Below, piece after piece: positions 1-7,898 of a stretch of 64,000 nucleotides of DNA (within the stretch, counting starts at the first letter, position 1; each line of letters starts with the position of its first letter). Where the stretch lies: positions 407,118-471,117 of the forward strand of contig CAZWLY010000001.1 in the NCBI GenBank assembly GCA_964634465.1. Direction: 5' to 3'. Under the pieces are notes generated by a model. The model ran no database searches. It saw only the letters and a list, made by a program, of their open reading frames with translations, and was not told the origin of the DNA. This stretch comes from CAZWLY01 sp964634465. Lineage in GTDB: Bacteria; Desulfobacterota; Desulfarculia; G963662305. The position numbers were made by a program, and so were the translations under genes.

Positions 1-104
1 TGATCGTCGAGCCGCCGGCGGACGCCGACGCCCGGACGGCCCAACTGGTGACCGCCTTCGGCGGCCTGTTGATCGCCTCGATGGCGGTCAGCCATTTCCT
101 CTAG
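1..104 (+). CDS. C-terminal end of an unidentified, probably membrane-associated protein (5' truncated)
   Basis: The reading frame starting at base 3 runs open from the window edge and ends with TAG at 102-104, giving the last 33 residues of a protein. The end is hydrophobic (FGGLLIASMAVSHFL), which suggests a terminal membrane helix. Codon choice is GC-rich at third positions, as in the neighbours. Too little is present to name a family. Confidence 0.55.
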   Translation, partial: IVEPPADADARTAQLVTAFGGLLIASMAVSHFL

Positions 105-123
105 CGCCGGGTTCCGGAAACGA

Positions 124-224
124 CCTCGCCCTCCGCGAGAGGGTCATTCCCCCCGCTTGCGGCGAAAAAGAACGACTCCACATCTGTCGCCGATACCCCG
201 TCGCTTGCGGCGGGGTTGTTCATC
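124..224 (+). repeat. Intergenic repeat element, copy A
   Basis: Member of a dispersed family found five times in this window (also near 26.2, 46.0, 54.1 and 57.7 kb). It holds a short inverted repeat, then CATTCCCC, a small hairpin core (GCTTGCGGC), a purine run (GAAAAAGAACGACTCC) and an end block CTTGCGGCGGGGTTGTTC. Copy B matches it at roughly three quarters of positions by eye. It is non-coding and sits between the truncated first gene and the promoter at 319-347. Confidence 0.7.
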
Positions 225-318
225 CACCACCGCAGGGCGGTTCTGGGCTCGGGGAAGAGATTCGATCCGGCCGGCCGAACGCGTTCTTCCGCCCGCCGCT
301 TGGCTTGCCGGGGCGAGC

Positions 319-347
319 TTGACAGAACCGCATTCTTATCATAAAAT
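319..347 (+). promoter_or_regulatory. Sigma-70-type promoter for the cyclase gene
   Basis: Perfect -35 TTGACA at 319-324, 17-bp spacer, and -10 TAAAAT (5 of 6) at 342-347. It reads towards the cyclase gene starting at 527, leaving a 5' leader of about 170 nt in which I see no clear fold or small gene. Confidence 0.7.
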
Positions 348-526
348 TGAATACATATCTCATGATGGGCGGATATCCACGATGAGCCCGGCCCTGGCGC
401 GGCGAATGAGCGGCCGGGTGGGCCGGATTTCCGTGTCGCCGACGTTCGACGCGCCGTCTGGTGTTCCGCTGGAGGTCGCCGTATCGTCACCGCCCGGTCG
501 GGGCCGCCCCCGCCGAGGGAGGCGTG

Positions 527-1789
527 ATGGAGCTTTATCGCATCGGCCGCTACCTGGTCGAGGGCAAGTGTTGCCTGAGCGAGCAGATCGAGCAGGCCCT
601 CAGGGACCAGGCGGCGCTGAGGGAGGCCGAGCGCTACCGGCCGCTGGGCGAAATCCTGATCGGCCGGGGCGAGTTGAGCGGCCGCGACCTGGAGCTCGCT
701 CTGGAACGCCAACGCCGCGCCGTTTTGGCCCGGGCCTCGGTTTTCAGGAACCTGCCGCCCGCTTCGCTTCGACGGGTGGCCAAGGAGGTGGGGCAGGCGA
801 CCTACCCGGCCAACGCCCTCGTCTTCTGCCAGGGCGAACCGGGCGACACCTATTACGTCATCGTCTCCGGCCGGGTCCGGGTCTTCCAGACTTCAGCCGG
901 CGGGCTGGACATCACCTTGGCCGAACTGGGGCCGGGCGAGGGCTTCGGCGAGATGGCCCTCTTCGCCGATCAGGCCCGTTCCGCCTCGGTGGAGACGCTG
1001 GAGCCGACCTCCCTGGCGGTCATCCCCAGAGCCAAACTGTTCAAGTTGTGCCGAAAGAACGCCGAGTTGGCCATGGCTTTCATGGGTGCGCTGTGCGATC
1101 GTCTGGCCCAGGGAAACGTCAGCCTGGAGGTCGTCTCCGAGGAGGAGGCGGCGGTCCGCAACCTGTTCGGCAAGTATGTCACCCCGGAGATCCGCGACGA
1201 GATCATCTCCGGCCGGGTGCCCTTGGACGGCGAAATCCGGGAGGTGACGGTTCTCTTCGCCGACCTTCGCGACTTCACCCCGCTGGTCGAGTCCACCCCG
1301 CCCAAGGTGATAGTCGGCGTTCTGAACGACTACTTCACCGAGATGGCCAAGGCCGTCCGCGATCACCACGGGTTGGTCCTCCAGTACATCGGCGATGAGA
1401 TCGAGGCCGTCTTCGGGGCGCCGATCGGCCTTGACGATCACCCCCAAAAGGCTGTCGAGGCGGCGTTGGAGATGCGGGCTCGACTGGAGCGCCTCAATGC
1501 CGACCTCCAGGCCCGAGGCCGTCTCCGCCTGGCCCACGGCATCGGCATCCACACCGGCGAAGTGGTGGCGGCCAACATCGGCAGCCCGGACCGCAAGTCC
1601 TACACCCTCATCGGCGACACGGTCAATCTGGCCTCCCGCCTCCAGGGGCTCAGCAAAAAGTTCGGCGCCGACATCATCGTCAGCCAGGCCACCAGGCGGC
1701 GGATCGGCCGGCCGCTGCCCTTTGCCAAGCTGCCCCGGGTCAAGGTCAAGGGCAAGAGCGAGGCGGTGGAAGCCTATGCCCTGGGGTAA
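527..1789 (+). CDS. Class III nucleotide cyclase with N-terminal MshEN-like and cNMP-binding domains
   Basis: 420 residues. Residues about 1-65 resemble the MshEN/GspE N-terminal motif (LGEILIGRGELSGRDL, preceded by a weaker half). Residues 75-190 form a cyclic-nucleotide-binding domain (GDTYYVIVSGRVRVF, GFGEMALF). Residues 225-420 are a class III cyclase catalytic domain with the first metal Asp in LFADLRDFT, the second in QYIGDE, and the transition-state Asn/Arg in DTVNLASRL. The lysine that normally precedes the second motif (KFIGD) is Gln, so ATP specificity is not certain. Start chosen at ATG 527 because GAGGGAGG lies just upstream. No transmembrane segment is visible, so it is probably a cytosolic sensor-cyclase whose own product may bind it. 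It is convergent with trpD. Confidence 0.85.
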   Translation: MELYRIGRYLVEGKCCLSEQIEQALRDQAALREAERYRPLGEILIGRGELSGRDLELALERQRRAVLARASVFRNLPPASLRRVAKEVGQATYPANALVFCQGEPGDTYYVIVSGRVRVFQTSAGGLDITLAELGPGEGFGEMALFADQARSASVETLEPTSLAVIPRAKLFKLCRKNAELAMAFMGALCDRLAQGNVSLEVVSEEEAAVRNLFGKYVTPEIRDEIISGRVPLDGEIREVTVLFADLRDFTPLVESTPPKVIVGVLNDYFTEMAKAVRDHHGLVLQYIGDEIEAVFGAPIGLDDHPQKAVEAALEMRARLERLNADLQARGRLRLAHGIGIHTGEVVAANIGSPDRKSYTLIGDTVNLASRLQGLSKKFGADIIVSQATRRRIGRPLPFAKLPRVKVKGKSEAVEAYALG

Positions 1790-1891
1790 GTCCCGTCCCC
1801 AAGCCGAGGCCGACCTCTTCGGCCCACGCCCGGCCGATTCGCCGGGCGGCGCTCGGCCTGTCCAGCCAGGCTTGGCGTCTGGGGCCGAAAC

Positions 1892-2971
1892 TCAACCGGC
1901 CGCCGCCTTGAACCGTGAGGCCGAGTCCAACCCCATGGCGATCAGCAGGTTCAACTTCTCCAGGGCCCGGCCGGAATCGATCGCTTCGGCGGCCGCCTCG
2001 ATCCCGTCCTCAAAGGTTTCGGCCTTGCCGGCGGCGATCAAGACGGCGGCGGTGTTCAGGAGGACCATGTCCCGGCAGGCCCCCGGCTCGCCCTTGAGCA
2101 CCGAGAGGGTGATGGCCGCGTTCTTGGCGGCGTCGCCGCCTTCGATCTCGGCCGGTCGGGCCGTTTTCAGACCGACCTCCTCCGGGGTCAGGGTGAAGGT
2201 CGTGATTCGGCCGTTCTCGAGGCGGGTTATCCGCGACGGGCCGGTGATGCTGATCTCGTCGCAACTGTCTTCGCCGTAAACCACAAAGGCGCTCCAGCAG
2301 CCCAACCGGTCCAAGACCTGGGCCACGATCTCGGTCAACTCGGGGCGATAGACGCCCAGCACCTGGACCTGGGCCCCGGCCGGATTGGTCAGCGGGCCCA
2401 TCAGGTTGAAGATGGTCCTGATGCCGATCTCCCGGCGGGCGACGGTTATGTGGCGCAGGGCGGTCTGGAGGAGGGGGGAGTAGAGAAAGCCGATCCCCAC
2501 CCGTTCGATGCAGGCCCCGACCTGGCCGGGGGTGAGGTCCAGGTTGACCCCCAAGGCCTCGACCACGTCGGCGCTGCCGCACCGGTTGGAAACCGAGCGG
2601 GCGCCGTGCTTGGCCACCCGCAAGCCCGCCCCGGCGGCGACGAAGGCGGTGGTGGTCGAGACGTTGAAGGTCCGGGTTCCGCCGCCGGTGCCGCGGGTAT
2701 CGACGATGGTCTCCCGATCGACGTTGATCTCGTCTCGATCCAGGGAGACCTTGGCCCGGCGATAGGGGATGGTCTCGCTTCTGGCTTTGAGCGCCCGGGC
2801 GGCGCCGGTTATCTCGGCCACGGTCTCGCCCTTGAGACGCAGGCCGGTCGCCAAGGCCCCGATCTGGGCCGGCGTGGCCGACCCGTCGGCGATGAAGGCC
2901 ATCACCCGTTCCATCTCGGATTCGGCCAGGTCTTCGCCCCTGACCACTTTCAAGATCGCTTCCTGAATCAT
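1892..2971 (-). CDS. trpD: Anthranilate phosphoribosyltransferase
   Basis: Transfers the phosphoribosyl group of PRPP to anthranilate, the second step of tryptophan synthesis. 359 residues, slightly longer than the usual 330-345. The PRPP/anthranilate-binding signatures are present: DTRGTGGGTRTFNVST near residue 90, KHGARSVSNRCGSADVVEALG near 125, and RTIFNLMGPLTNPA near 180. The start is ATG at 2971 preceded by AGGAGGAGAC; an upstream extension of the frame runs into the terminator region and is unlikely to be translated. The gene stands alone, with no other trp genes in the window, and is preceded by a leader peptide and intrinsic terminator (3040-3296), so it is almost certainly controlled by Trp attenuation. 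Confidence 0.93.
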   Translation of the reverse strand: MIQEAILKVVRGEDLAESEMERVMAFIADGSATPAQIGALATGLRLKGETVAEITGAARALKARSETIPYRRAKVSLDRDEINVDRETIVDTRGTGGGTRTFNVSTTTAFVAAGAGLRVAKHGARSVSNRCGSADVVEALGVNLDLTPGQVGACIERVGIGFLYSPLLQTALRHITVARREIGIRTIFNLMGPLTNPAGAQVQVLGVYRPELTEIVAQVLDRLGCWSAFVVYGEDSCDEISITGPSRITRLENGRITTFTLTPEEVGLKTARPAEIEGGDAAKNAAITLSVLKGEPGACRDMVLLNTAAVLIAAGKAETFEDGIEAAAEAIDSGRALEKLNLLIAMGLDSASRFKAAAG

Positions 2972-3039
2972 GTCTCCTCCTCGGCGCTCGCCTGGGGGTC
3001 GCTTCCCGTTCGGCGGCATGAAAGGGTTGCAGCCCAAAC

Positions 3040-3070
3040 AAAAAGGCCCACCGCCTGTCGGCGGTGGGCC
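3040..3070 (-). terminator. Attenuator terminator upstream of trpD
   Basis: On the minus strand an 11-bp perfect GC-rich stem (arms 3070-3060 and 3055-3045, 4-nt loop) is followed by a run of five T (3044-3040). It lies between the leader peptide and trpD. The 5' arm extended to 3076 can instead pair with 3123-3108 (eight plus six base pairs around a small internal loop), giving the competing antiterminator. These are the region 3:4 and 2:3 folds of a classical attenuator. Confidence 0.88.
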
Positions 3071-3101
3071 GCTGAGCTTGGTTTGGGGTCGTTTCAGCCC
3101 G

Positions 3102-3257
3102 TCACGGCTCAGCCTCCACCGCCGCCAAGGGCCGCCACCAGTTGTTGTCGAAAGTCAGAGCCACGGCCCGCGACCGCAACGGCTCACCGGCCGCCGCCGG
3201 CCGCAAGGCGTTCTCACTGGGGGAGGGAACGCGGTTATGGATCGAGAGAAAATCCAT
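3102..3257 (-). CDS. trpL: trp leader peptide with tandem Trp codons
   Basis: A short frame ending in TGA at 3104-3102 contains two adjacent TGG codons at 3140-3135 in the stretch FDNNWWRPLAAVEAEP, eleven residues before the stop. Starting at ATG 3257 it is 51 residues; a GTG at 3164 would give a 20-residue peptide of more usual leader length. The predicted transcription start falls only a few bases before 3257 and neither start has a clear ribosome-binding site, so the exact start is uncertain. A ribosome stalled on the Trp codons would leave the antiterminator segment 3123-3108 free; one reaching the stop would cover it and allow the terminator to form. Confidence 0.75.
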   Translation of the reverse strand: MDFLSIHNRVPSPSENALRPAAAGEPLRSRAVALTFDNNWWRPLAAVEAEP

Positions 3258-3260
3258 TGC

Positions 3261-3296
3261 TTGTATTTTGTAAATACAATCGCTCGAGTCTGTCAA
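3261..3296 (-). promoter_or_regulatory. Promoter of the trpL-trpD transcript with a palindromic operator
   Basis: Minus-strand -35 TTGACA (perfect, 3296-3291), 18-bp spacer, -10 TACAAA (4 of 6, 3272-3267). A perfect 8-3-8 inverted repeat, TTGTATTT-TGT-AAATACAA at 3261-3279, covers the -10 and the likely start of transcription. This is the usual place for a repressor operator, so the trpD transcript may have repressor control in addition to attenuation. The repressor is not identifiable here. Confidence 0.7.
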
Positions 3297-3441
3297 GGGC
3301 AAAATCGGGCCTGGGTGGGAGGCGTTTCGTGGGAGCGTGATCGCCGGGGCCGACCGAGCGAGGCCCATCCCGCCCTTTCGCTCCGCCGGTCCCGGCGGCG
3401 GTTCGGCCGGGGTCGAGGTTCCCGGCCTCGCTCCCCGGGGC

Positions 3442-4605
<1,164 letters not shown>

Positions 4606-4615
4606 CCTCCCCCCG

Positions 4616-5149
4616 TCAATCGACGTCGAGGTTGAGCTCCGAGCCGCAGACCCGGCAATACGGCGCCGGCGCCTCCAGCTCGGTGTCGCAGTAGGGGCAG
4701 GCGCAGGGGTCCTCGCCGATGGCCGGCTGGAGGGTTTTGATGAACGGCCCGTGACCGGCGCCGACCTTGACGCCCGCCGTCTCGGTCTGGCGAGCGCGGT
4801 AGTCCTTGATCGCCATGTGAAGCGCGTCCGCGCCCAGGTTGGAGCAGTGGAGCTTTTTTTGGGGCAGGCCGCCCAGGTCCTTGGCCACGTCCTTGTTGGT
4901 GATCCGCATCGCTTCGTCCAGGGTCTTGCCTTTGGCCATCTCGGTGATCATGCTCGAGACGGCGATGGCCGCGCCGCAGCCGAAGGTCTGGAACTTGATG
5001 TCGTCGATTCGCTCGTCCTTGACCTTGATGTAGATGGTCATCATGTCGCCGCACTGGGGATTGCCCACCTCACCCACGCCGTCGGCGTCCTCGATCTGGC
5101 CGACGTTGCGAGGATTCTTGAAGTGGTCCATGGCGATTTCCGAGTACAT
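4616..5149 (-). CDS. iscU: IscU/NifU-type Fe-S cluster scaffold with C-terminal zinc-ribbon-like tail
   Basis: Residues 1-125 are the IscU scaffold domain with its three cluster cysteines: Cys33 (GNPQCGD, including the labile-cluster Asp), Cys58 (TFGCGAA) and Cys102 (LHCSNLG). A C-terminal extension (residues 145-170) carries CPYC at 151-154 and CRVC at 165-168, a probable zinc or Fe-S knuckle that standard 125-130-residue IscU proteins lack. The LPPVK motif bound by HscA is not seen; the region reads GGLPQKKLHC. It is read first, 10 bp before the NifS-like gene, with ribosome site AGGAGAGGGAGG. The scaffold would assemble Fe-S clusters for transfer to apoproteins. Confidence 0.9.
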   Translation of the reverse strand: MYSEIAMDHFKNPRNVGQIEDADGVGEVGNPQCGDMMTIYIKVKDERIDDIKFQTFGCGAAIAVSSMITEMAKGKTLDEAMRITNKDVAKDLGGLPQKKLHCSNLGADALHMAIKDYRARQTETAGVKVGAGHGPFIKTLQPAIGEDPCACPYCDTELEAPAPYCRVCGSELNLDVD

Positions 5150-5177
5150 TTCCGCCTCCCTCTCCTTACAGGCGATA

Positions 5178-5194
5178 CAGGGAGTGAGCCCCTG
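5178..5194 (-). promoter_or_regulatory. Inverted repeat just upstream of iscU
   Basis: CAGGG and CCCTG arms separated by 7 bp, about 30 bp before the iscU start codon. It could be an operator or a small leader hairpin. The rest of 5150-5363, between the CoA-transferase stop and iscU, shows no gene and no good intrinsic terminator, so iscU may be partly co-transcribed with the upstream genes. Confidence 0.3.
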
Positions 5195-5363
5195 AAACCA
5201 AACCTACCATGCGGGCGGGCGCCCGGCCACTCGGCCGGGGTGTCGGTATCGGGCAAGCCAAAAGAGGGCCGGCACCGGGACGCTTCGCGCTCGAAGAGCC
5301 AGCCCGCCTGTTCAGGCTTCATCCGACCTGTTTGCGGGATGTCAGGCGAGTAAGCGTGTGGGC

Positions 5364-6086
5364 CTACATCTTGGCCGCGAAGGCCGGGTAGGCCTTGGCC
5401 AGTCGCTCCTTGACCTTGCCTCGGATCAGCCCCAGCGTCTCGGCGTCGGGGGTCTCGGTGGTCGGGACGCCGTCGGCCTCGGGCAGCTCGAAGCCGGTCT
5501 TGTGTCGGACCTCGTCGGCCGTGGCCCAGGGATGGATCGAGGCCAGGACCAGGCCCTGGTCCGGCACGTAGTCGAAGACGGCGACGTCGGTCACCAGTCG
5601 GGTCGGGCCGCCGATTCGCTCGACGCCCTCGGCGCTGTCGGGCGAGCCGCCGGGCGCGGTGATGAAATCGACCTTCTCCACCAGGGAACGGGCGCTTTGG
5701 CGGCGCATGAACAGGGCCGAGCGCCGGGCGTAGAGGTAGAGCATGGCCGAGCCGGCCCCGCCGGGCAGGCGGACCTTGGGCCGCTCGTAATCGCCGATGG
5801 CGATCAGGTTGATGTTGGCCCGTCTGTCGATCTGGGCCCCGGAGAGGAAAAAGAGGCCCAGCCGGCCCTGCTGGGCCAAGTCGAACAGCTCCTCCAGCTC
5901 GCACTCGAAGGGCCACTCTGGCGAGTGGAAGATGAGCAGCTTGGCCTTGGGGGCGTGGGTCTCCTTGGCCAGGTAGCAGGCCGCAGCCGGGATGGGCGAC
6001 AGAGTGCCCGTAGCCGAGAATTCGTCGTCCCTGACCTCCTGGGCCAAAAGATAGATCATCAGCTCTTCGGGGCTGAGTTGGCTCAT
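5364..6086 (-). CDS. CoA-transferase family beta subunit (IpdB/GctB-like)
   Basis: 240 residues, matching the beta subunits of glutaconate CoA-transferase and of the ring-cleaving hydrolase IpdAB. Family features are FFLSGAQIDRRANINLIAIGDY and VRLPGGAGSA (residues about 85-120) and ITAPGGSPDS. The glutamate of the ESG-type motif, which forms the glutamyl-CoA intermediate in classical transferases, is not seen; that stretch reads LLIFHSPEW. This points to the IpdAB-type branch rather than a classical transferase. The start ATG (6086) overlaps the stop of the alpha gene as ATGA, implying translational coupling and an alpha/beta complex. The acyl-CoA substrate cannot be told from sequence. Confidence 0.8.
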   Translation of the reverse strand: MSQLSPEELMIYLLAQEVRDDEFSATGTLSPIPAAACYLAKETHAPKAKLLIFHSPEWPFECELEELFDLAQQGRLGLFFLSGAQIDRRANINLIAIGDYERPKVRLPGGAGSAMLYLYARRSALFMRRQSARSLVEKVDFITAPGGSPDSAEGVERIGGPTRLVTDVAVFDYVPDQGLVLASIHPWATADEVRHKTGFELPEADGVPTTETPDAETLGLIRGKVKERLAKAYPAFAAKM

Positions 6087-6892
6087 GATTCACCCCCGGT
6101 CATGACGTTGTCGACTAACCAGTCGTCGGTCTGGCCGGCCTTGACCGCGGCCAGGTAGCCCTGGAGGTAGTCGTGATCGGCCTCGTAGAAGCCGGGACAG
6201 ACGGTCGGCGCGCCCCCCCTCGGAGCCAGGATGATTTGGGAGACGTAAACCCAGGGCAGGCGCTTCATGTCTGGAGTGCGGACCGCCGCCAAATCATCGA
6301 CGATCGCCTCCACGGTGACGAAGGTGGTCTTGGCCGCCTTGGCGGCCAGGCCGGCGTCCGAGGCCCGGTCCATGAGTACATTGCCTTCCTCGTCGGCGTA
6401 GAAGGCGTGGATCAGGCAGAAGTCGGGGATGATCGGCGGGGTCAGAATCACCCGCTGGCCGGTGAAGGGGTCGGTGATCTGGCGCAAGTCCGGCCGGACC
6501 TTGAGGTAGTCCGAGCCGAAGTACGACCGAACCGGCATGAAGGGCAGTCCCTGGGCTCCGGCCCGGAGCCCGGCCAGCAGGGCCGGTCAGGAGGCGTCAA
6601 CGGTTTTGATCAACCCCTCCTCCACCCCCTGGCGAAAGGCCGGGGCCAAGCCCAACTCGCCCAGCGACACCTGGGCCGTCTCGACCACGGCCAGGGCGTT
6701 GCCGGCGGCCAGGAGCTCCACCGAAAAGCCGCCGGTGGGGCCGGTGACGACGTGCAGGTCGCGCACCCCCCGGCGAATCAGGGCCTTGGTCAGGGCCACC
6801 GGCTCCATGCGGTGCGCCCCGCCGATGGCGACGAGCGAGCCGTCGGCCACCAGTTCGGCCGCCTCATCCAAGCCGTTTATCCGTTCCGCCAT
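6083..6892 (-). CDS. CoA-transferase family alpha subunit (IpdA-like) with in-frame UGA, candidate selenoprotein
   Basis: One continuous frame of 269 residues if the TGA at 6589-6587 is read through. Residues 10-95 carry the alpha-subunit N-terminal half (LVADGSLVAIGGAHRMEPVA, LHVVTGPTGG, GLAPAFRQGVEEGLIK). The UGA is codon 102, and the frame resumes directly with the family core AGLRAGAQGLPFMPVRSY and continues to the C-terminus without a frameshift. A candidate bSECIS hairpin follows at 6571-6553. Counting back from the conserved LPF motif puts the UGA at, or next to, the place of the catalytic Glu of IpdA (recalled from memory). Start ATG 6892 has GAGGTGAG upstream and overlaps the preceding gene by 16 bp. 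A nonsense mutation or sequence error is the alternative; both halves are intact and no other defect is seen. Confidence 0.7.
6553..6571 (-). promoter_or_regulatory. Candidate bacterial SECIS element after the UGA of the CoA-transferase alpha gene
   Basis: On the coding strand a perfect 7-bp stem (GGGCTCC / GGAGCCC) closes a 5-nt loop GGGCC. The loop begins 22 nt after the UGA codon and has G at its first positions. Known bacterial SECIS elements have a short stem with G in the first two loop bases, 16-37 nt after UGA. GC-rich DNA forms hairpins often, so this supports but does not prove selenocysteine insertion. Confidence 0.5.
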
Positions 6893-7815
6893 CCACTCAC
6901 CTCGCAGACTACGCTCCCGCCCCACGCGCCGGGCGCAAGCCCCAGCAGGTTCTCCATCATCGGCCCGGGGAAGGCCCACAGCTTGAGGTCCGCGCCGGCG
7001 TCCACCAGCTCGGGCTCGGGTTTTTCGAGGTCGAGGGCCGCCATCCGGGCGGCGTGCAGGCCGGCGGCGAGATCCTCGGCCGAGGCCGTCGCCAGGTTCA
7101 AACCGACCTCCGGCCGGGGCTCGGCCGGGCCCAACTCGGTCAGGATCGAGGCCAGATGGCCGATCACGACCGGTCCGGTCAGCCAGACCTCGGCCTGAAC
7201 CGGCTCGGTCCGATAGAGCCCGGCCCAGGCCTTGAGCCTGAGATTGAGCAGGGGGTCGTCCGGCAGTTCCGGAATCTCCAGCGGGTCCAGGGCCTGGACC
7301 ACCGCCTCGTCCCGATCCTCCTCGTCCTCGGCCTTGAGCCCCACCGCCGCGCCCAGGCCCGCCTCGTAGCTCCTGATGTCGTCGATCAACCGGTCCACCT
7401 CGCGGCGGCGCCGGTCGTACTCCTGGGCGATTAGAAAAAAGACGTGGTCGTGAAGAGACGCCTCCTCATCGGCTCGGCCGTAGCTCCTGATGGCCGACAT
7501 CAGGGCCGAGGGCGAGGGGTCCTCGGGCTCGTCCCGGCCGAGAGCCAGGCCGCGCAGGTGGGCCAGTTCCTTGACGTCCTTGGCTCCCTCCACCCAAGAG
7601 TTGAACTCGGCCATGGCCGCCTTCACCGTCTTGGGGTCGAGATCGCCCGGCGTCCGAACGACCATCTTTCCGGACTCGATCGAGTCGGCCAGACCGTCCG
7701 GGGCGGCCAGCCCGATCGGCCGGTAGAGGTAGATCGTTTCCAAGAACGGCGCCAGCCTTTCGACCAGGGAGGGGGAGACGTCGGTGTAGGGAAAGATCAA
7801 AGCCGTCTGCTTCAT
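6877..7815 (-). CDS. Conserved-looking protein of unknown function, first gene of the CoA-transferase operon
   Basis: 312 residues, soluble, no signal peptide. It starts MKQTALIFPYTDVSP and has an acidic, helix-rich middle (DHVFFLIAQEYDRRRREVDRLIDDIRSYE near 140-170) and a C-terminal part with AFPGPMMENLLG. I do not recognise a family. The start at ATG 7815 has AAGGAAC upstream. The 3' end overlaps the CoA-transferase alpha start by 16 bp, so its product is probably made together with the alpha and beta subunits and may belong to the same complex or pathway. Its -10 (TATAAT on the minus strand) is at 7845-7840. Confidence 0.75.
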   Translation of the reverse strand: MKQTALIFPYTDVSPSLVERLAPFLETIYLYRPIGLAAPDGLADSIESGKMVVRTPGDLDPKTVKAAMAEFNSWVEGAKDVKELAHLRGLALGRDEPEDPSPSALMSAIRSYGRADEEASLHDHVFFLIAQEYDRRRREVDRLIDDIRSYEAGLGAAVGLKAEDEEDRDEAVVQALDPLEIPELPDDPLLNLRLKAWAGLYRTEPVQAEVWLTGPVVIGHLASILTELGPAEPRPEVGLNLATASAEDLAAGLHAARMAALDLEKPEPELVDAGADLKLWAFPGPMMENLLGLAPGAWGGSVVCEVSGWRNG

Positions 7816-7839
7816 TTTCGTTATCGTTCCTTGATATTT

Positions 7840-7889
7840 ATTATATTTTCTCGGTGGTGTTAGTTTTTCTCCTGCAATTGTAGTATAAT
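7840..7889. promoter_or_regulatory. Divergent promoter region with two TATAAT boxes
   Basis: An AT-rich island between divergent genes. On the minus strand TATAAT at 7845-7840 precedes the operon starting at 7815. On the plus strand TATAAT at 7884-7889 precedes the small gene at 7899. Neither has a strong -35, which suggests activator dependence. Confidence 0.5.
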
Positions 7890-7898
7890 GGCTTCTCC

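Noticed and set aside
5160..5363. An extra small gene between iscU and the CoA-transferase beta gene
   Set aside because: The frames there have no ribosome site and are readings of the intergenic GC-rich sequence; the longest is an extension of a shadow frame.
6083..6892. Treating the CoA-transferase alpha gene as two separate genes or a frameshifted pseudogene
   Set aside because: The frame is unchanged on both sides of the UGA and the conserved core begins nine codons after it; there is no ribosome site for a separate second gene.
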